Made by a program: the position numbers and the translations under genes
Source of the DNA: Voacanga thouarsii
Lineage: Eukaryota > Streptophyta > Magnoliopsida > Gentianales > Apocynaceae
Assembly: GCA_026120185.1 (NCBI GenBank)
Contig: JANUWF010001110.1
Location: 1,341,001-1,405,000 of the forward strand
Reading direction: 5' to 3'
Length of the DNA stretch: 64,000 nt
Notes under the pieces: model-generated
What the model was told of the DNA's origin: nothing
The model's database searches: none
The model's input: only the letters and a program-made list of their open reading frames with translations
Shown here: positions 33,539 through 44,941 of the stretch, piece after piece
Numbering within the stretch: position 1 is the stretch's first letter
Layout of the letters: each line of letters starts with the position of its first letter

Positions 33539-34249
33539 ATCCCCTGCTAATTACTTCCTACCTCATTCCCATAAAACTTCAAGGTTAGGGAACTAACCGT
33601 ATTCATGGAAAATTTAGACTCTATTTTTCATAATCCAACTGGCTGATCACTTTCCAAGACCTTTTGTTTATACCTTTGATACGCCTTTTTCCTTTGTAAT
33701 CTCCTTTTTTGGGTGGCAATAAATAGATCGGGTATTGAACTTATGTAATTTTTATCTTGCATATTTTCAACTGAAATGTGTAATGTTAAAACTCCCTTAT
33801 GTACCTTAAAAGCCATTTTTCTAGCTGTCTTTAGCCTATTTTCTTATGAGAAATTTAGCTGATCAAACACAGGCTATCTATTAGGACCTAACTGGTCTAC
33901 CCGCTGTCTTTCTGGAGCTTGGTCTATATATCTATCTTTCACCAAGGTAGTTGGTTGATCAACCAACATATAGCTCAAGATGTAAATCTGGCTAGATTGA
34001 CTGCTTCTCTTTTGGGATCCACACATTTTTTAGGTGAGACAAACCAACTTTTACAATATTCACCATATTTTAATCGACCATCTGTCTGGCCATATCCCCT
34101 TTAGTCAAGCGGTCTCGCTTTCTTTCGGCCACGCTTAGCATTTGCAAAGCTATTGCTGGTTCGTTTTCTCATCAACATGTGAAAGACCTTAGGCTAACAT
34201 GACCTCCATTATAGGCTTCTTTGACAAGTTAGAATTTAACTGCTTCCCT

Positions 34250-36264
34250 TATATCTGTAATGGACTTGTCTAGCCCAACTTGAGTTACTTCAACCATATT
34301 AAGACTTACAGTTGGAAAGAGATTTATACCTTCCAGTATTTCAATGTGTTACCCTCCATCAATTTGAAATACTCCTCTTTGATAGCTTTCTGAATGGCAT
34401 TTCCAAATATCACACAATTATTTGTGAAATGAGTAAAAGAATTGTACCACTTATAATACTGCCTCCTCTTTAATTCTTCAGTAGCTGGGATTCTTTAGCC
34501 ATTCGTAAGTTTGATTTGCCTATCTTTAAGAAGATAATCAAAGATTTGATCGGTCTTAGTTATGTCAAATGAATATGTTTCTTAATCATCTAACTTGGCA
34601 GGTTCTTTACCCCTAACTAGTTTCAAGGGCGGACAGCTGTAAGCCTTCCCGGTTACAATTTTAGCTGCTATAATCTTTTCTTCAGTGGTTGGCTCACTGA
34701 TGTCATCGACTACTAAAATCAAGGTTCGCCCTTTTTGGAACTTTGCCCCTCATCTCGCCTCCTTATCTTTGATGATTTGCTCCACTATAATTGCATGTGA
34801 TGCCAGTCGTGACAAATCAAAAAAATCATGCAAGATTAGAGCCTTCCTCAATTGAGGATGCATCTGATCAACTGCATTTGTATATTCTGATTCTGGCAGG
34901 AGTGTTTGACACTTTCCTTTTAAGTGCTTGAACATTTCTAGAAAATTAGTAATAGTCTCACTGGCTCTTTATTTAATGGCTAAAAGATCAGCCCTTGAGA
35001 TGTGGTTGAGGCCGGTAAAATTTTTTCATAAAAAATCCTTTTTATTTTGGGCCAGTTTTGAAGAGAATTCAGCAATAGATTGGAATTCCAAGTAAAAGCG
35101 TGGCCAGTTAATGATAATGGAAAAAGATATAATTTATACCATTCACTCTTAGCTATCTCACTATATTGGACACTGAATCTATTAATATGCTCCATGGTGG
35201 TTTTGCTATCATCTCTCGAAAAAGTGGTGAAGTATGAAACTTTGAAGCCTTTGGGGAAAAGTCAATATTGAATCTATCCACTCGGGATAAGGCTTACGGT
35301 AGGCGACTTTCTCTGTACCAGTGATTGTCAAATAGAATTTTTTCCTCGAAACATTGGCTTTGCACTTGAATATACTTATTGTTGAACACTAGTATTATGT
35401 GGCTAGACTAAACTCCTTGGTTGGTAGGTCTGTGAAATTAGAGCAACCTGTGGGAATTTCTAGCTAGCATTCTTTGCTGAGTTATTTTGGAACTGTGGCT
35501 GGTCATGCATAGCTTCCTACTCCAGGACTCTCAACTTGCTACGTCATAGTGTACGCTGATTGGCTGCTTGGAATAGTACTATAAGATGATCCAGCTGTCT
35601 TAGCTGGTATGAAGGATCCCACTACTGTATTACCCCCTGGTCTAATCACTGGATACTGACTTGCAAGGTATGTTGGTTGGTGCCTCCCAACATATATTCA
35701 TTGTTATCCCCCAGCACACATTGGCTGTTGTCCTCTGTAATAAGCTAGTTGCTAGACCTTTATTCTATAACTTATGGCTGACTAGACATCAGCTTAGGGA
35801 CAATCAATAGGTGAAAACAATGCACTGATCACCGGATTTGAGTTGCCTATCTGAGGTATCTGTTCTATTGTTATAGGTTGATCCAGTCGGGCTATTATCA
35901 CCCTACCATATTGTAATTGTGTCAGAGACACTGACAGTCTAGGAATCTGACTTGCCCTCTATTCCTGCAAGGTAACTGAATGGACTTGACTAGCTATTGG
36001 CCGGTGTCCTTCAATTACTATAAGTAATTCATTTTTCAGTATAGGTTTAAAGACGGTCGCCATCTGCTACACTAGGTTTTAAAGTAACTCACCTATACTT
36101 TCATTAAATTACTGTCAAATAGTCGAAAAAGGTGTAGAGGCCTTAGCCCCCATTAACGTTTGAGGTACATTTTCCAGCTGAATGGGATTTTTGTAAAAAT
36201 GTCCTTCTATCTGCCGGATTATGCTACCAGATCGTAATTGTATTCCATGCATCCTACACTTAAT
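34250..36264 (-). pseudogene. Gag region and 5' leader of the Tat-like element
   Basis: Clear gag core pieces are 34980-35195 (MEHINRFSVQYSEIAKSEWY to SLTGHAFTWNSNLLLNSLQN) and 34750-34935 (FKHLKGKCQTLLPESEYTNA, RKALILHDFFDLSRLAS). These match the Tat gag pattern; gag would build the particle. Upstream, 35200-36264, no domain is recognisable, and that part is probably gag N-terminus plus leader. Stops are frequent. Confidence 0.75.
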
Positions 36265-36285
36265 GGTCCTACTGGGCGTGCCAAA
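36265..36285 (-). other. Possible primer binding site of the Tat-like element
   Basis: The minus strand reads TTTGGCACGCCCAGTAGGAC about 20 bp inside the 5' LTR, in the style of Tat-lineage sites. I do not assign the tRNA. Confidence 0.45.
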
Positions 36286-36305
36286 AAAGAGGTATTGACT
36301 CTAAA

Positions 36306-37264
36306 TGTTACTGTCTGGCCGTCAAGTCAGAATTAACCAAACTGGCTTAAATGTGACTGGACTGGCCAAAGGTAACACTTGGCCAGTTGAGTAATTCACA
36401 CTCTTTATTACTTTCACTATGCAAGGGAAATCATACAGGAAGTTGAAGATCAAACGAAAAGAGTTCCTTAGAGCACTCCAAAAATCCCCCAAGTAAGTTT
36501 CAATTCGTGAGGTAAATGTAATAATCCGGTGGAATTGGAAAGAATAAATTGGAGACTAAATGTAAGGCCTCGAGAGCACAAACACTTAGTAATTTGAAAG
36601 AAAAACTTGGCTAAAATTGATTAAAAGCTATAAAAAATACATGAATTTAATGAAAACTATAAAGATAAGCAGTAAAACAAGCTTTTAAAATGAAATTCAG
36701 GAATGAAATATACTCTTAAGATGATTTCTTGATGTCTCATTTCTTCTATTTGTCTTCTAACTTTTATAGGCAGAATTTTTTGGTTCCCAAGTTTCTAGGT
36801 CATGACCTCATTCCTAAAATTGGAGAAAATGGTGATTATGACTGTTTCCCCTCTACTCCATGATCGTTAATGGCAATGTGGGAATTTACTTGGAGAGAAA
36901 CTCGTGTATTATCCCTTTAATAACTGACTTCCTTAAAGATAGGAGGTACTCTGAAGTTAAACTCTTAATTACGACTAATTTCCTTAAAAATAGGAAGTGT
37001 CCTGATTGAAGTTAAACTCCTGGCCGGCTAATTCTCTGACTTGCCTAGGGTTCTATTGGAGGTTGCCTGGCCTAGCTTACTTGCTTGACCTAATCGCACC
37101 TATTTAACCCATCCGGATAAAGTTCCTGACCGGCCTGTTTAATCATGCTTTGACTAGCCTATCTTGATAGGGTTTCTAGCTGAACCGTCCAGTCATGTCA
37201 CTTGATGTGCTTATCCAGTCAAAAGTTGGCTTGCCTAGCCAGCAGTATTTTTCGGTTGTTAACA
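36306..37264 (-). repeat. 5' LTR of the Tat-like element
   Basis: 959 bp, partner of 15067-15985. Plus-strand ends TGTTACTGTC and GTTGTTAACA. Many substitutions and small indels separate the pair, so the insertion is old. Confidence 0.85.
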
Positions 37265-38299
37265 GTTATTATTATTTTTTTTAGTGATGAATTTAGGATC
37301 CTAAGTGTAGCAAGGCACATACATAGGACATATTTGATAATTCAATTTAACACTCAAACTTAAATGAATTAAATATTTATTTTATTAAGTGTACTTGATA
37401 ACGGTTAATATTAAATTTTGAATTAATTAAATATATTTAATAATTGATTTTTGTTATCATTTAATTGATTAAGGTGTACTAAAATCGTGTTATGAATTTT
37501 AACTGAATTGAAAGTTATTTAAGTTTGAAGTCTGAATACGTTAAACATGTATTTAATTATTAATGTTCATTTAAATTACAATAAAATATAATGTAAAAAT
37601 AAATTGTAATTAATTCAGACTTCAGATTTAGATTTCAAATTTCAGATTTTGTCCTCATACTTCAATATTCAAATTTTATTTTTATTAAATGAGTCTATAG
37701 ATAATATCTTAACAAATATAAGAAATAAAAAACTACTATAATTGTCTTGAATGTGATCTTACATCCCAATTTTTCGAACAATTTTGTACATAAAAATGAA
37801 ATGGTTGCTCATGAAAAATTGTTTCTTTCTGGGGAGCAATTTATCTAGCCCAAACGCTTACAAATTCTTTCTCATTTATTTGTTTATATATAAAGTTTGA
37901 ACTATAATTTGATATTTTATTCTTTTGCCAAACCACTTGAAAAGTAAAAAGAAGAGAAACTTTGAATAAAAATTAGACAAATAATAATAAAGATTAAAAT
38001 TTGAACATTTTACCAATAATACAAAAAATAAATGCATTGATGTGGTTGATTAATGGAATTATTTAATTGGTATTGTAAAAGAACTAAAAACAATCCCATC
38101 TGCTGCGTTACCAATATATCAATCATCAATGGGGTTGATCAACGGGATTTGGCTATTGACAATTGATGCGAGTTGGAGTTCTGAGAGTTTGAGAATAGGG
38201 AGCATATCATAAAAATTATATATAAATGTCCTTAAGTTATCTTTTCTATTTTGGAATCAATTTTCTTTTCTTATTAAAATATTATTTTTACTTTCCTTA
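37265..38299. other. Very AT-rich spacer, no gene
   Basis: No open frame or RNA gene. Around 37321-37440 the text (CATATTTGATAATTC, AACACTCAAACTTAAATG) resembles parts of hAT-type MITEs, but no terminal repeats were found. Confidence 0.45.
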
Positions 38300-38726
38300 T
38301 TCTATATTTGATTGGACTATTTTGTAAAAATAAATAAAGAGATAAAATAAATATAGAGATAAATGATGCATTTACCTCTTTTAGTTAGATGTAGATATAA
38401 AGGGGAAGTAAATTTAAAGAGAGTACTACTCCTTCTTCACATTAGTATTTCTTCCCCTCCCAATTCAAAGGGATTGAAAGAGAGAAAATAAAGTGAAAAT
38501 AATTAATGACAATATTGATCCCATTTTTAATATTAAAAATTTTAACAAAATAGATAATAAGAGATAAAATAGTAAATTTAATTAATTATTCTTTCTTTTC
38601 TTCCTTCTCATTTCATCTCTTCTTCCATTCATACTAAATAAAATAAAAGTAAATATTATTATTTACCTTAGTAGAGGTAAACATGCCTCTCTCCTTCCCT
38701 TCTGCCTTCATAAACTAAACATAGGC
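38300..38726 (-). mobile_element. Harbinger/Tourist-type MITE, copy 1
   Basis: 427 bp, flanked by TTA on both sides (38297-38299, 38727-38729). It matches, in reverse complement, the MITE at 44942-45376 along most of its length: GATTGGACTATTTTGT, TTAGTTAGATGTAGAT and TTTTAATATTAAAAATTTTA have clear counterparts. Terminal repeats are more decayed than in copy 2. No coding capacity. Confidence 0.75.
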
Positions 38727-39305
38727 TTAGTACTTAGGAAGTTGAATTTTTAATAGAATAAAAAAAGTAAGTGGGATTATATTAAGAAAGAATAACTACA
38801 CTTTAGGAATAATAATCTATATATCCCTATATAATTTTTTCAAATCCAGCAGGGGCCTCCACTTGAATGAATGTGGCATCGCCACGGTATCTCCCACATT
38901 AGGCTTGTCTATGAATAATTACAAATTGCGGATTATCCAATTCAAAACAACTTAACGGTTTTTCATTCAAATTAATTTAGGTCAAAAATTAATAACACCT
39001 AAATATCGATATGGAAGTTTTTAATTATTATTTTTTTGGTAATATTGCCTTGGTTGATGAAAAATAAGCTTTGCCATTCTGCTAGTCAATTTATACATCC
39101 ATCACACAGAAAATTTGGAGACTGTATTTCTGGTTGCAACAGTCTTGCTGCCTTTTCTCCTGTAGTTATTATATCCTTTAGGGTTGGGTGAGAGAATGCT
39201 TGGTGTTGAAGATATTTTAATTACACTGCAAACTAAAATTCAACAGAAGATATTAAGGATTTCAGGCATATTTCAAAGAATGCTGAATGAATCTGAATCT
39301 ACAGA
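38727..39305. other. Region upstream of the MYB-CC fragment, first exons not found
   Basis: The part of the MYB domain with the WTPELH-type motif should lie upstream of the exon at 39306. I do not see it here, so the gene is 5'-truncated or its first exons are beyond the MITE or too decayed. No other feature recognised. Confidence 0.5.
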
Positions 39306-39463
39306 AGCTACTCGAAAGTCAATCTTGAGGGTAACGGGCTTGAAAGGATTGACATTGTACCACCTAAAAAGTCATCTACAAGTGTTACCTCATTTTAGAG
39401 TCCTTTGTTATTGTTCCAAGGATGCAAAATGCTAACATACTTCTGAACAGAAGTATAGACTTG

Positions 39464-39791
39464 TGTTGAGTTTTTTTCAATCCCACATGGGATAGCTTAA
39501 AAAAAGGTAAGGAAGGATTTCCTTATAAATAGGTTAGTGTTGTTTTGGGGAAAGTACATCAACTCATTAAGCCTAGTAAATTGAGAGATTTTTTAACCTT
39601 GAGTTATTTTGTGAGGGTTTGTAATTTGTCCGTCCAAAAATTACATAGTGGAGTGTTTCTCTTCAGTGGTCGTGGATGTAGGTCTAATTGAGAGACCGAA
39701 CAAAGTTAAATTTTCGTATTCTGTTTTATTTATTTGTTTTTCTTTCCCCTTTCTATATATTTGTGTGTTACTTCCATTGCCTATCCCAACA
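39464..39791 (+). repeat. 5' LTR of the gag-only copia element
   Basis: Starts TGTTGAGTTTTTTTCAATCC and ends CTATCCCAACA. A TATA box TATAAATA lies at 39524-39531. The next bases AGTGATATCAGAGAC (39792 on) are a primer binding site with one change from TGGTATCAGAG. Confidence 0.93.
39524..39531 (+). promoter_or_regulatory. TATA box in the LTR of the gag-only copia element
   Basis: TATAAATA, 60 bp into the LTR, conserved in the 3' LTR (CTTATAAATAGG near 41388). Confidence 0.6.
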
Positions 39792-39988
39792 AGTGATATC
39801 AGAGACTGGTTCTGGCTTGGGAGAAGAGCAAAGGTTTTGGCTTGGGAGAAGAATAAGGTTCGGGCCTAGGGAGGAGAGAAAAAGAGTAGGAGGTGCTTCA
39901 TCAATAGTTCTGAGTAAGAGGTAACTTTTTTTTTTTTTGTCACGTGGAGATAAGGTATTCTATTATGCATTCTTTAAATATCATATAT

Positions 39989-40674
39989 ATGAAGAATGGG
40001 ATTTTACTTCCACTGTTTGATGGAAAGATTGACTTCACTCTATGACAATGCACAACTCAAGACTACTTAGTGCAACAGGGTCTTGATTCTGCATTAGAAA
40101 ATAAGAAGCCAGAAGGGATGAAGGATTCAGATTGGAGTACTATTCAGAAAAGGGCAGTTAGTACTATTCGATCAACATTGGTTCCACATATTAAAGTTAC
40201 AATATTGAAAGAGACATCACTTAAAAAAATGTGGGAGACTTTAGATAAAAATTATGCATCGAAGACACTGACTAACCGCTTGAAGATGAAGATGGATCTA
40301 TATTCACTTAAGATGGAAGAAAGAGGTAATATTATTGACCATATAAATAAATTTAATAAGTTAGTATCTCGACTTGAAAATTCAGGGGAGAAGATTGAAG
40401 ATGAAGAGCAAGCATTGCTCTTGTTGGCATTTCTACCCAAATTTTACATGCCATTGGTGCAGTCACTACTAGTAGGAAAAAGTACACTGCAACTGAATGA
40501 GGTGTCGAAGTCTTTAAAAGAAAATCACAAAATAATAAAAGAAAATCAATTTGAAGATAGTCGAGTACTACCTACAGAGAATTGGAGAAGTGAGAGGAGT
40601 CAAAACAAAAGAAGAGGTCATCAAGGAAGAGAAAAATCCCACCAAAGTGATAATAGAATCCTTGAGTGCTATTA
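39989..40674 (+). pseudogene. Copia gag (UBN2 type) of the short element
   Basis: ATG at 39989 begins MKNGILLPLFDGKIDFTL. A stop (TGA at 40043-40045, probably once TGG) precedes a 201-codon open stretch from 40070. That stretch carries the UBN2 gag pattern: KKMWETLDKNYASKTLTNRL, LYSLKMEERGNIIDHINKFN, LENSGEKIEDEEQALLLLAF. The end is rich in Arg/Lys (SERSQNKRRGHQGREK). Gag would form particles and bind the element RNA. A zinc-knuckle remnant with a stop inside it follows (ECY, stop, CRKIGYIQSRCPK). Confidence 0.88.
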
Positions 40675-41327
40675 GTGTAGAAAGATTGGTTACATCCAAA
40701 GTCGTTGCCCAAAAATGAAAAAGGATTTAAAAGCTCTAAGAGAACAAATGAGGGACAAGGCCAAAGTAAGCAATTCATTTACAAATATGGTCATGGGTGA
40801 TGATCTATTATTGATGAAATATTCGGATGATACTGTTGATGATAAGCATTCAAATTAGATAATGATTTCTGCATCAGACTTGCATATTTACAAGGACTAA
40901 GACATATTCGATGATTTGCAATTGGGAAACTTTGGCCACATCAACGTGGGAAACAACTCTAAGATGAAGGTTGAAGGCGTTTGACGAATCCGTCTTAAGC
41001 TCCACAATGATGAAGTCAAAATACTTCCTGATGTAAGGTATGTTACTGATTCTAGTGTCAACATTATTTCATTAAGTGTGATGACTTCAACAGTATACTA
41101 GTATATTGGAGTTGGGAAGTCTTGCAAAATATATAAAGAAAACTGTCTGGTTATGCAAGGAAGAAAGAAGAGCAAAAATATCTACCATTTTGATGGTCAT
41201 TTCTTGAAGAAGCGACTTGAAGGAAGTAAAATGAAAGAAGCAACAGAGAAGAAGACTGCAAGGATTAGAAATAAAGTTAGATTTTTAAATTCTGTTGTAA
41301 TTTAGAAAATTGAGAAAATGGAGGATT
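40675..41327 (+). pseudogene. Zinc knuckle, protease-like and pre-integrase remnant of the short copia element
   Basis: After the broken CCHC motif the frame continues with MKKDLKALREQMRD, then LQLGNFGHINVGNNSKMKVE and LPDVRYVTDSSVNIISL. This is the copia pattern of a protease C-terminus leading to the pre-integrase region. It ends with IYHFDGHF near 41200 and a purine tract, GAGAAAATGGAGGATT, before the 3' LTR. No DSGA protease active site, integrase core or RT is visible. Confidence 0.65.
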
Positions 41328-41655
41328 TGTTAAGTTTTTCTCAATCCTATATGGGATAGCTTAAAAAAGGGTAAGGAAGGATTTTCTTATAAATAGGTCA
41401 GTGTTGTTTTGGGAAGAGTACACCAACTCATTGAGCTTAGTAAATTGGGAGATTTTTGGGCCTTGAGTTATTTTGTGAAGGTTTATAATTTTATCCGTTC
41501 AAAAATTACATAGTGGAGTGTTTCCCTTCAGGGTCGTGGATGTAGGTTTAATTGAGAGATTGAATCACATTAAATTTTTGTGTTTTGTTTTATTTATTTA
41601 TTTTTCTTTCCTCTTTCTATATATTTGTGTGTTGCTTCCGTTGCCCATCCCAATA
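41328..41655 (+). repeat. 3' LTR of the gag-only copia element
   Basis: Same length as the 5' LTR and closely similar. Starts TGTTAAG and ends CCCAATA (expected CCCAACA), followed by the ACTTG duplication. Confidence 0.93.
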
Positions 41656-42329
41656 ACTTGGGCAGCAGTTTAAGAAGCAGAATAATGCTGAACAAAGCAA
41701 AGAAAACATGGGTAAGCTCATTCAATTGGGTGGTGTAGGTCTATTTTGTTTAATGATATATATGAGAAAAATAAGTGTTACCATATCATAGAATTAGTTC
41801 TATAAAAAATGTTGGAACTGCAAAGATACAAGCACTATTTGTATTTTTTTTTTTTCAGTTTAACTATGTATCATTCTATTTGAAACTGTCAAACAAGGCT
41901 TCTTATCTCCATGTATAGAATCTTTCTTCTAAAATTAGCATTCTACTTCTTGTCTTCTAGGTGATTCCTATAGGTATTACAGCTTGCATGATTTAGGCTC
42001 CAGTTCAAATTCCACAAGAATGAACATTGATCAAGGGGAGGTGCTATTAAGATTTTCTTGTCTATCGTCTTACTTCTTTAAAATTTATAAAACATGCCAC
42101 TCATTTGGAGTCACTACAACTCTGTTCTAGAAGGATTAAGAATATAATGTATTATATTCCTTTGGTTCTTCTTATTTGTGGGAATTCAAACAATCTTTAT
42201 CATCTCATTGTGATGAATTTTACTAATGAATGCTAATACACTTAGCAGGAAAATTCCAATTTCAGAGGCAATGAAGTCTCAGATTGAAGTGCAGAAATGA
42301 TTACAATAGCAACTTGAGGTGTGGTTTTT

Positions 42330-43722
42330 TGCTTCCGGTACTTTTTGAAAAACCTTAGAGGGGGGGGGAGGGGGTGAATAAGATTTTTGGCAAACAAAAA
42401 TAATTTTTTCGAAGAGTCTAAATGCTGAACAAGGATGATCACCAAGATACTTGGACTGACTTTATTGATGCATTGAAAGCTGTCCAAGCACTCGTAGATG
42501 TGTATCCAGATTTAGACAGTGAAAGAACATAAAAACAGTACAAGAACCACTGAATTAAAATGAGATAAGAGATGTATAGTGGTTCGATCACAATGATCTA
42601 CATCCACTACCTTAAGTCTCACACTTAAGGATTTTCAACCCTATTTCATTAACCTCACTTAATGAAATAACTACATACAAGAGAGGATCACCACACTAGG
42701 TTTTACACAACCTTTCAAACACATTAAGGCTCACCCCTATGGGTTTTACACCACAACCTTGATCATGCACACAACAAGGATCACCCCTATAGGTTTTACC
42801 ACACAACCTTGAACATACACATAATAAGGATCACCCCTATGGGTTTTACCACACAACCTTAAACATACACACAACAAGGGTCACCCCTATGGGTTTTACC
42901 ACACAACCTTGTACGTACAACAACACAAGGATCACCCCTATGGGTTTTACCACACAACCTTGCACTTACAATAGAGAATTGAAAATCAACATAACAGAGA
43001 TCAGCTCACTTACTTGAGCATATATTCTTTCAGATACAAGGCACAAAATACTTTTATCTTTGATACACAATGAACTCACTTTGAAGCTAAGCTAAAAGGA
43101 TATTTTTGAAAATATTAAGCAATAGTATTTCTAAGATGAATATTTCAAAAATCTTACTTGTAATCTTGTTTTAAAAGCTATTTATAGAGCCAAAAAGTGA
43201 AGTGCCAACGGTCATAAAAAACGGCTATAAATTTTTCTGTTTAAACTCATCTGAGTTTTGGACGAAGATGCATCAAAAGTTAAGTCCAAAATGGCACATC
43301 CCTGACAGAAATTCTTCGACCCAGTTTACAGAATTTTGGATGAACCTTTTGGATTCAAACTGTTCCATCCAAAATTCTGTGAATTTTAAAATCTTTGAGA
43401 AACATCTCCTTTGAAGCTTCAAGGTGAAGTCAGATGAATCAAAAGATAAGAAGATATAGGAAATAATAGATATACCTTAATGACACTTCCTAATCTAATA
43501 TTCTTCATAAAGAGCTTCCTTGATATATAACTCCTCATACTGTGATTTTCGCATTTGATCTTCTAATCTTGAAATCAGTGTCGAAGGAGTTGCCAACAAT
43601 TCTTATCTGAAGACTTTAAAAGAATAAATTTCAAACATGTCCTATCACAATAAATTGACACGTTAGTCTATATCGACGTTTGTCATATATCAAAACCTAA
43701 AAGAAAGCCCTTAGGGCTAACA
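42330..43722 (-). repeat. Probable solo LTR in the last MYB-CC intron
   Basis: On the minus strand it starts TGTTAGCCCTAAGGGC at 43722, a common copia LTR start. It ends with CACCCCC, CCCCTCTAAGG and CCGGAAGCA at 42330, the C-rich 3' end typical of SIRE-like LTRs. Flanks TTTTT (42325-42329) and CTTTT (43723-43727) differ at one base. No internal region follows. It contains the 50-bp minisatellite at 42686-42975 and no gene. Confidence 0.65.
42686..42975. repeat. 50-bp minisatellite, five units plus a partial one
   Basis: TCACCCCTAT recurs at 42731, 42781, 42831, 42881 and 42932, each followed by GGGTTTTAC (or near variant) and ACACAACCTT. A diverged unit precedes them from 42686. On the minus strand the units lie in the 5'-to-middle part of the solo LTR. 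Confidence 0.92.
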
Positions 43723-44195
43723 CTTTTAACTCTAACTGTTAACGTTTACCATCAAACCATCTGATTGCATCTTACCAACTTTGTCTAGTTCATGATAGTA
43801 GGAAATATAGTCTACACTTTACTCATATCCAATCATAATAGGTGCAAAAGAAGTTGCAGATGAGAATAGAGGCTTAAGGGAAATACTTGCAAGCAATATT
43901 GGAGAAGGCTCAAAAGAGTCTTTCATTTGATGTGAATAATCCCAGCAATGTAGAAGCAACAAGAGCTGAACTGTCTGAATCCAACCTAGCTCTATCAAAT
44001 TTTATGGAGAACAAGAATGGAGAAGAAAGAAATGATAATGCTGTCAATAGCAGCGGGAAGGTATCTGCCTTCAGTTACTTGGGGTTGGACGAAGATTCAA
44101 AGGATGTGAAACTTAAGGTAGAAGGAGCTTCCATAAATTTTGACTTAAATACTAGAAGTTGCTATGACTTCATTAGCACCAGTGGAGCTGTATAG

Positions 44196-44941
44196 GAATC
44201 TAGATCAATTTGGAAATAGAAGTTACAGATTGGAGATTCAATATGTTTCATATTCATTGTTCAATTTTCGTCGTGCTAGCTGCTTATATGTAATGTTTCA
44301 AAACTTCAAAATCTTGACATAGGATCATTATTTATACATGGAGATCAACAATTGTCTTGATGACTTGGTAATTATGAGAATGAATTGTAAGGCTATATAT
44401 TGGTGGTTCTACTATAGTATATTAACATATACTCATAGTTTTCCAAACAGTAAAATGGGAATTTGCTGACTTTTAGCAATAGAATTCTAGTTAGAACACA
44501 GCGTTACAAACTAATTAGCAGAAAGCAACAAAGAAATTAAACCTCTATGGTGCAAAAGTTTCTTGATCAGTGCCATTTCTCATGGAGTTTTAAGTCCCTC
44601 AACTCATCCTTGTTCCACTTAAAGTGGAAGAGATGTAATTTCCCAACCCATTATAGGTTTATCTTGTGGGGATTTACCTGGGAGAATTTATTGTACCTTA
44701 ATACAGATCCAAGGTTGCATAGTTTGATAACACAAATTAAACAATAATTTATATATAATTCACACAAAATTATACACAACAAGTTGTATGATCAGATAAC
44801 ATAGTTTCCTTAAAATTTTGTCATCACATAATGATATATTACATCTTTTTAAATTGTAATTTATTAACTCAAATAACCGCATAATATTGAAACTACAAAT
44901 TATGCCACCCCATTTTCGCTTTTCACACTATGCCATTATTA
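44196..44941. other. 3' flank of the MYB-CC pseudogene
   Basis: Probably former 3' untranslated and downstream sequence. No feature is recognised; the open frame 44547-44747 has no domain. Confidence 0.45.

Larger units (their letters stand above)
15067..37264 (-). mobile_element. Tat/Ogre-type Ty3/gypsy element with nested insertions
   Basis: LTRs of 919 and 959 bp lie at 15067-15985 and 36306-37264. The flanks TTTAT (15062-15066) and GTTAT (37265-37269) agree in 4 of 5 bases. Minus-strand order is gag, protease, RT, RNase H, archaeal-type RNase H and integrase. An antisense gene with a plant mobile domain lies between integrase and the 3' LTR. The second, archaeal-type RNase H and extra open frames in a long non-pol region are marks of the Tat lineage. 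Without its nested insertions (a solo LTR of about 1.5 kb and an 8.8-kb Athila-like element) the element would be about 12 kb. All coding parts carry many stops and frameshifts, so it is old and inactive. Confidence 0.88.
39464..41655 (+). mobile_element. Short copia element with gag and protease region only
   Basis: Two 328-bp LTRs (39464-39791, 41328-41655) and a perfect ACTTG duplication (39459-39463, 41656-41660) enclose 1.5 kb. The insertion is in a MYB-CC exon, splitting the Leu-Gly of KYRLG. It contains a UBN2-type gag, a zinc-knuckle remnant and a protease-like stretch, but no integrase, RT or RNase H. It is a non-autonomous element, not an internal fragment, because both LTRs and the duplication are complete. 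Confidence 0.95.
39306..44195 (+). pseudogene. MYB-CC (PHR1-like/PHL) transcription factor pseudogene, intron-containing
   Basis: Exons: 39306-39381 (SILRVTGLKGLTLYHLKSH, the end of the GARP/MYB DNA-binding domain); 39451-39463 resuming after a copia insertion at 41661-41711 (KYRL, GQQFKKQNNAEQSKENMG); 41961-42040; 42249-42318 (IPISEAMKSQIEVQK, the MYB-CC coiled coil); 43842-44195 (VQKKLQMRIEA, GKYLQAILEKAQKSL, then a C-terminus ending ISTSGAV and a stop). Introns at 39382-39450, 41712-41960, 42041-42248 and 42319-43841 have GT-AG ends. Such proteins bind DNA as dimers, some in phosphate-starvation responses. Stops at 42298-42300, 42307-42309 and 43875-43877, a phase mismatch between exons 3 and 4, the insertion and the missing 5' end show it is dead. 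Introns rule out a processed copy. Confidence 0.9.

Noticed and set aside
38300..38726. Promoter or untranslated exon of the MYB-CC gene
   Set aside because: It aligns with the MITE at 44942-45376 and has TTA flanks, so it is a transposon copy.
42686..42975. CRISPR-like array
   Set aside because: Contiguous 50-bp units with no unique spacers, in plant DNA: a minisatellite.
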